Shown here one piece after another: positions 32,700 through 35,070 of a stretch of DNA of 35,070 nucleotides. Where the stretch lies: the NCBI GenBank assembly GCA_003142855.1, contig PLNW01000052.1, positions 1 to 35,070 of the forward strand, read 5' to 3'. How positions within the stretch are numbered: position 1 is the stretch's first letter; each line of letters begins with the position of its first letter. This stretch comes from Myxococcales bacterium. Lineage in GTDB: Bacteria; Myxococcota_A; Polyangia; Fen-1088. The notes under the pieces were generated by a model. That model did no database searches, had not been told where the DNA came from, and worked only from the letters and a program-made list of their open reading frames with translations. A program made the position numbers and the translations under genes.

Positions 32700-34823
32700 T
32701 TAGTTCGCGACCACGAACTCAATACGGCGATTCTTCAACTTGCCCTTGCCCAAATTGGGAACCAGCGGCTTCGTCGCGCCCATCCCCGCGGACACCACTC
32801 TCTCGGGGCCCACGCCTTGCTCGACCAGGTACTGGGCGACCGCCTTGGCCTGAGCGTCGGTCAGTTCCTGGGCCTTGGCCGCGGCCAAACCCCTGCCCCA
32901 ATGTGCCTCAACGCGCACCTGGCGAATCTCCGGGTGGTTGACCAAGACATCGACGACTTCATCGAGTAGCTGGAACGAGCCCGAAGCCAACTCGGCCGAT
33001 GGCTGCCTGCCGGCCGACGTGAAGGCGACGGGCTGGCGCAGTTTGAACTTCCCATCATTGAATGTCACATTTGCCAATGCGGGACGAGCGCGCAGTGTGA
33101 CCTTGACGGCGTTCTCCTGTCCCTCCGCTACAGTCAGGTGTACGAGCTTCGACAAGTACTGGTCCGCATCGATGCGCAGAACATATTGGCCAGGCACGAC
33201 GGGCACAGAGAAGGCGCCCGATTCATCCGACCTTCCTTCGGCAATCTGGGGACCAGCGAGTTTGAGTGCCGCTGCCACGCCCTTACCAGAACTGTCGCCA
33301 ATGTGTCCCACCGCGCGCGCAGCCGGCACATGCGGAGTGAGCGCGAACACGACGTTGGCGGCCTGCCCCGCAATGACGTCCAGCTTGGCCGAGACCGTGT
33401 CGAAGCCATTGGCCACGATGACCAGTTCGATGGGCCCAGGGGCGAGCGGCACACTCTGGAAGGTCCCATCGGTGTCGGTCAAAACACGAGAATACGCGCG
33501 ACCGGCAACCCCGATCACGGCTCCCTCGATGGGCGTCCCGACCGTGCTGACGACTCTCCCTGCCACGAGGCCTTTGGGTGGCGCTTCGATCGTCTCGACC
33601 GGCACCTCGTGCGTCACGACCCGCGGGAGCAGACGGAAGGGATAGCCCATGCCGAATAGCAGATTCCATGGGGCCAGGGACGGGGCATAGGCATAACCGG
33701 GCGAGTGCAACGCCACATCCAAACCGAGCGTCAAGGTCAATCCGTGCGCAATCTGTGCCTGTACCCCGAGGGTCAGGCTCTGCTGGTCCCTGTTGTCTGC
33801 GCAAGCGGAGGCGCCCGGTGTGCCGCAAGTCGCGTGCTCCTGATTGTAAATCACTTGGTCCTTGGACCCTGTCAGGTACTCAAAGTGATATTCAATGAGG
33901 GGCCGCAGCGAAAATCCCTGGGTCAGTTCGCCGAAGGGCGCATCCACGCCAAGCGCCAGCCGGAAACGGTCCTCGGAAATACCATAGGCAAACTTGGAAA
34001 CGTAGCGGGTGACAGCGGAACTCTTGGCCGCATCGTAGTTCTGCAGATTGCCTGAATTGTCCAGATAGTAGCCGATGTTCAAATGGAATCGCAGGGGGAT
34101 GGGCCTCAGATCATAGCTGGCCAGTGCGTTCACCCAGAGGGAAGTCGAGTCAGGCGAAAAGGAGATACCTGTTATGGAGGACATCATGCGAATCCCGACC
34201 TCGCCACCGGCGGAGAACCCCGCTGCAACGGGATAGGCCAGTTTGACCCCCAGGAGCAAATCGCCGAAGGACTTGATGACCTCGGGATCGGTGCGATTGG
34301 CTTCGGGCACACACTGCTCCTTGCCTGTCGCATCCGGGCCACAAAGACGGCGATTGCGATTCTCCGAAGCCAAAACCGCGCCGAATACCTCGAGATAATT
34401 GAGCGGGGTAATACCAAAGGTCAAAGCCCCTTGCAGGCGGGTGTCATGATCGCCTCCAGGCGGAGTCACGCGCCGGACGAATACGTTGCTGCCGCTGAAG
34501 AACTCGCCGTGCAAACCCAGGCGAAGGTGCCCCACTGGGCCGGCTTCGGCGGAGCTCATGTGCAGAAGACCAACCGCCCCACCCAGACTGAGCTGAGGAA
34601 TGAATCCACGGAAACTGGCGTCGTTTTCGGACGCGGACGCAGCCGCGACCGGGACAGCGGGCTGGGAAGTGGCTGCAGGAACAGGGGGCGGCGCTGGCGT
34701 CAATTCAGGCGCAGGCGCAACAGGCCCAGGAAGGGGCGGCGAGACTCCGGGTTGAGCAAAGGCAGAGCCCGTTACAACAAGAAGGGCGGCGAAAAATCCG
34801 GAAGTGGTGGTTTGAATTCGCAT
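32700..34823 (-). CDS. OmpA-family outer-membrane protein with beta-barrel and PEGA/carboxypeptidase-like repeats
   Basis: This protein has 707 residues from the ATG at 34823 (AGGGAG 8 nt upstream); the longer frame to 34883 lacks this signal. The N-terminus is a signal peptide with a Pro/Ala-rich region (about 26-60). Residues about 70-390 look like a transmembrane beta-barrel (alternating aromatic/polar strands, LGGAVGLLHM and later repeats). Residues about 410-570 hold two carboxypeptidase-regulatory-like beta-sandwiches (VAGRVVSTVGTPIEGAVI, SVPVVPGQYVLRIDADQYL). Residues about 580-707 are an OmpA C-terminal domain with a final NRRIEFVV and a YLVEQGVGPERV segment, which binds peptidoglycan. 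It probably tethers the outer membrane to the wall. No neighbouring gene points to a more specific role. Confidence 0.85.
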   Translation of the reverse strand: MRIQTTTSGFFAALLVVTGSAFAQPGVSPPLPGPVAPAPELTPAPPPVPAATSQPAVPVAAASASENDASFRGFIPQLSLGGAVGLLHMSSAEAGPVGHLRLGLHGEFFSGSNVFVRRVTPPGGDHDTRLQGALTFGITPLNYLEVFGAVLASENRNRRLCGPDATGKEQCVPEANRTDPEVIKSFGDLLLGVKLAYPVAAGFSAGGEVGIRMMSSITGISFSPDSTSLWVNALASYDLRPIPLRFHLNIGYYLDNSGNLQNYDAAKSSAVTRYVSKFAYGISEDRFRLALGVDAPFGELTQGFSLRPLIEYHFEYLTGSKDQVIYNQEHATCGTPGASACADNRDQQSLTLGVQAQIAHGLTLTLGLDVALHSPGYAYAPSLAPWNLLFGMGYPFRLLPRVVTHEVPVETIEAPPKGLVAGRVVSTVGTPIEGAVIGVAGRAYSRVLTDTDGTFQSVPLAPGPIELVIVANGFDTVSAKLDVIAGQAANVVFALTPHVPAARAVGHIGDSSGKGVAAALKLAGPQIAEGRSDESGAFSVPVVPGQYVLRIDADQYLSKLVHLTVAEGQENAVKVTLRARPALANVTFNDGKFKLRQPVAFTSAGRQPSAELASGSFQLLDEVVDVLVNHPEIRQVRVEAHWGRGLAAAKAQELTDAQAKAVAQYLVEQGVGPERVVSAGMGATKPLVPNLGKGKLKNRRIEFVVAN

Positions 34824-35062
34824 TCGTGAACTCCCTGGAAGCGAGCCGGGCCTTATGCTAGACGCGCTTTCAGATCTACGCAATCGTCACTTCCCTTTTC
34901 CGTGTCACGTCGTCCGCGCAACAAGATATGGATGAGCCGTGGGAAGGAGAACCGCCACTGCTCGGTTGGAACGAGCCACTCTCGCGCGCCCTCAGTGGCA
35001 AGGATGCTTGGGCGCGATGTCATTCTTTGTCTTGCTCACCTGCCCCTGTCGGAGTAGAAATC

Positions 35063-35070
35063 ATGGTCAC
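35063..35070 (+). CDS. Possible start of a gene leaving the window
   Basis: An ATG at 35063 has GGAG at 35051-35054, an 8-nt spacing. Only two complete codons are inside the window, so the product is unknown. An in-frame ATG at 34928 would also reach the edge without a stop, but that frame has no Shine-Dalgarno. The region 34824-35062 is otherwise empty of recognisable signals. Confidence 0.2.

Overview
The window looks like a chromosomal segment of a high-GC, cellulose-degrading myxobacterium (Myxococcota, probably Polyangiales/Sorangium-like). The evidence is the strong G/C bias at codon third positions, Gly/Asn/Thr- and Gly-Ala-rich linkers in lipoproteins, a eukaryote-like Ser/Thr kinase, a myxobacterial-style PUFA synthase with a terminal acyltransferase domain, and GH6/GH8 cellulases. 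The taxonomic call is inference. I see no rRNA, tRNA, insertion sequence or CRISPR array.

Layout. 1-3686: a polysaccharide-degradation locus with the C-terminal end of a GH6 cellulase, a carbohydrate-binding-like lipoprotein, and a lipid-anchored GH8 glucanase carrying a 14-residue tandem-repeat linker and the same type of binding domain. 3986-7901: a rightward group of a GT-C membrane glycosyltransferase, oleA and oleB (head-to-head fatty acid condensation). 7958-9977: a Cys-rich lipoprotein and thiM, leftward. 10112-10764: a FitA/VapBC-type toxin-antitoxin pair with a palindromic operator. 10842-12605: a membrane Ser/Thr kinase with a C-terminal FGE/SUMF1-like domain. 12814-13258: a probable frameshifted gene remnant. 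13319-25995: two overlapping leftward megasynthase genes, Pfa2-like (KS-AT-ACP-KR-DH) and Pfa3-like (KS-CLF-four hot-dog/DH domains-acyltransferase), together 4.2 kilo-residues. 26232-28527: a small conserved-looking ORF, an N6-adenine DNA methyltransferase, and what looks like the stump of a PstI/BsuBI-type restriction endonuclease. 28530-29231: a second toxin-antitoxin pair (Phd/VapC) with its own palindrome. 29328-34823: a TPR-PEGA membrane protein, an 11-haem cytochrome c fused to a b-type cytochrome membrane domain, and an OmpA-family outer-membrane protein.

How it may work together. The two Pfa proteins supply a complete iterative condensation, ketoreduction and dehydration machinery plus an acyltransferase for off-loading, but the enoylreductase (pfa1/pfaD) and the phosphopantetheinyl transferase are not in the window. 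OleA and OleB lie 5.4 kb from the end of pfa3, on the opposite strand. OleC and OleD, needed between them, are also not in the window. A link between the polyene synthase and OleA is a hypothesis, not something the sequence proves. The most unusual structural features are (i) a cluster of palindromic repeat units inserted, in different phases but always open, in the KS-CLF linker of pfa3; (ii) the single ACP in the Pfa2-like protein, where PUFA synthases normally carry several in tandem; and (iii) the decayed restriction-modification module.
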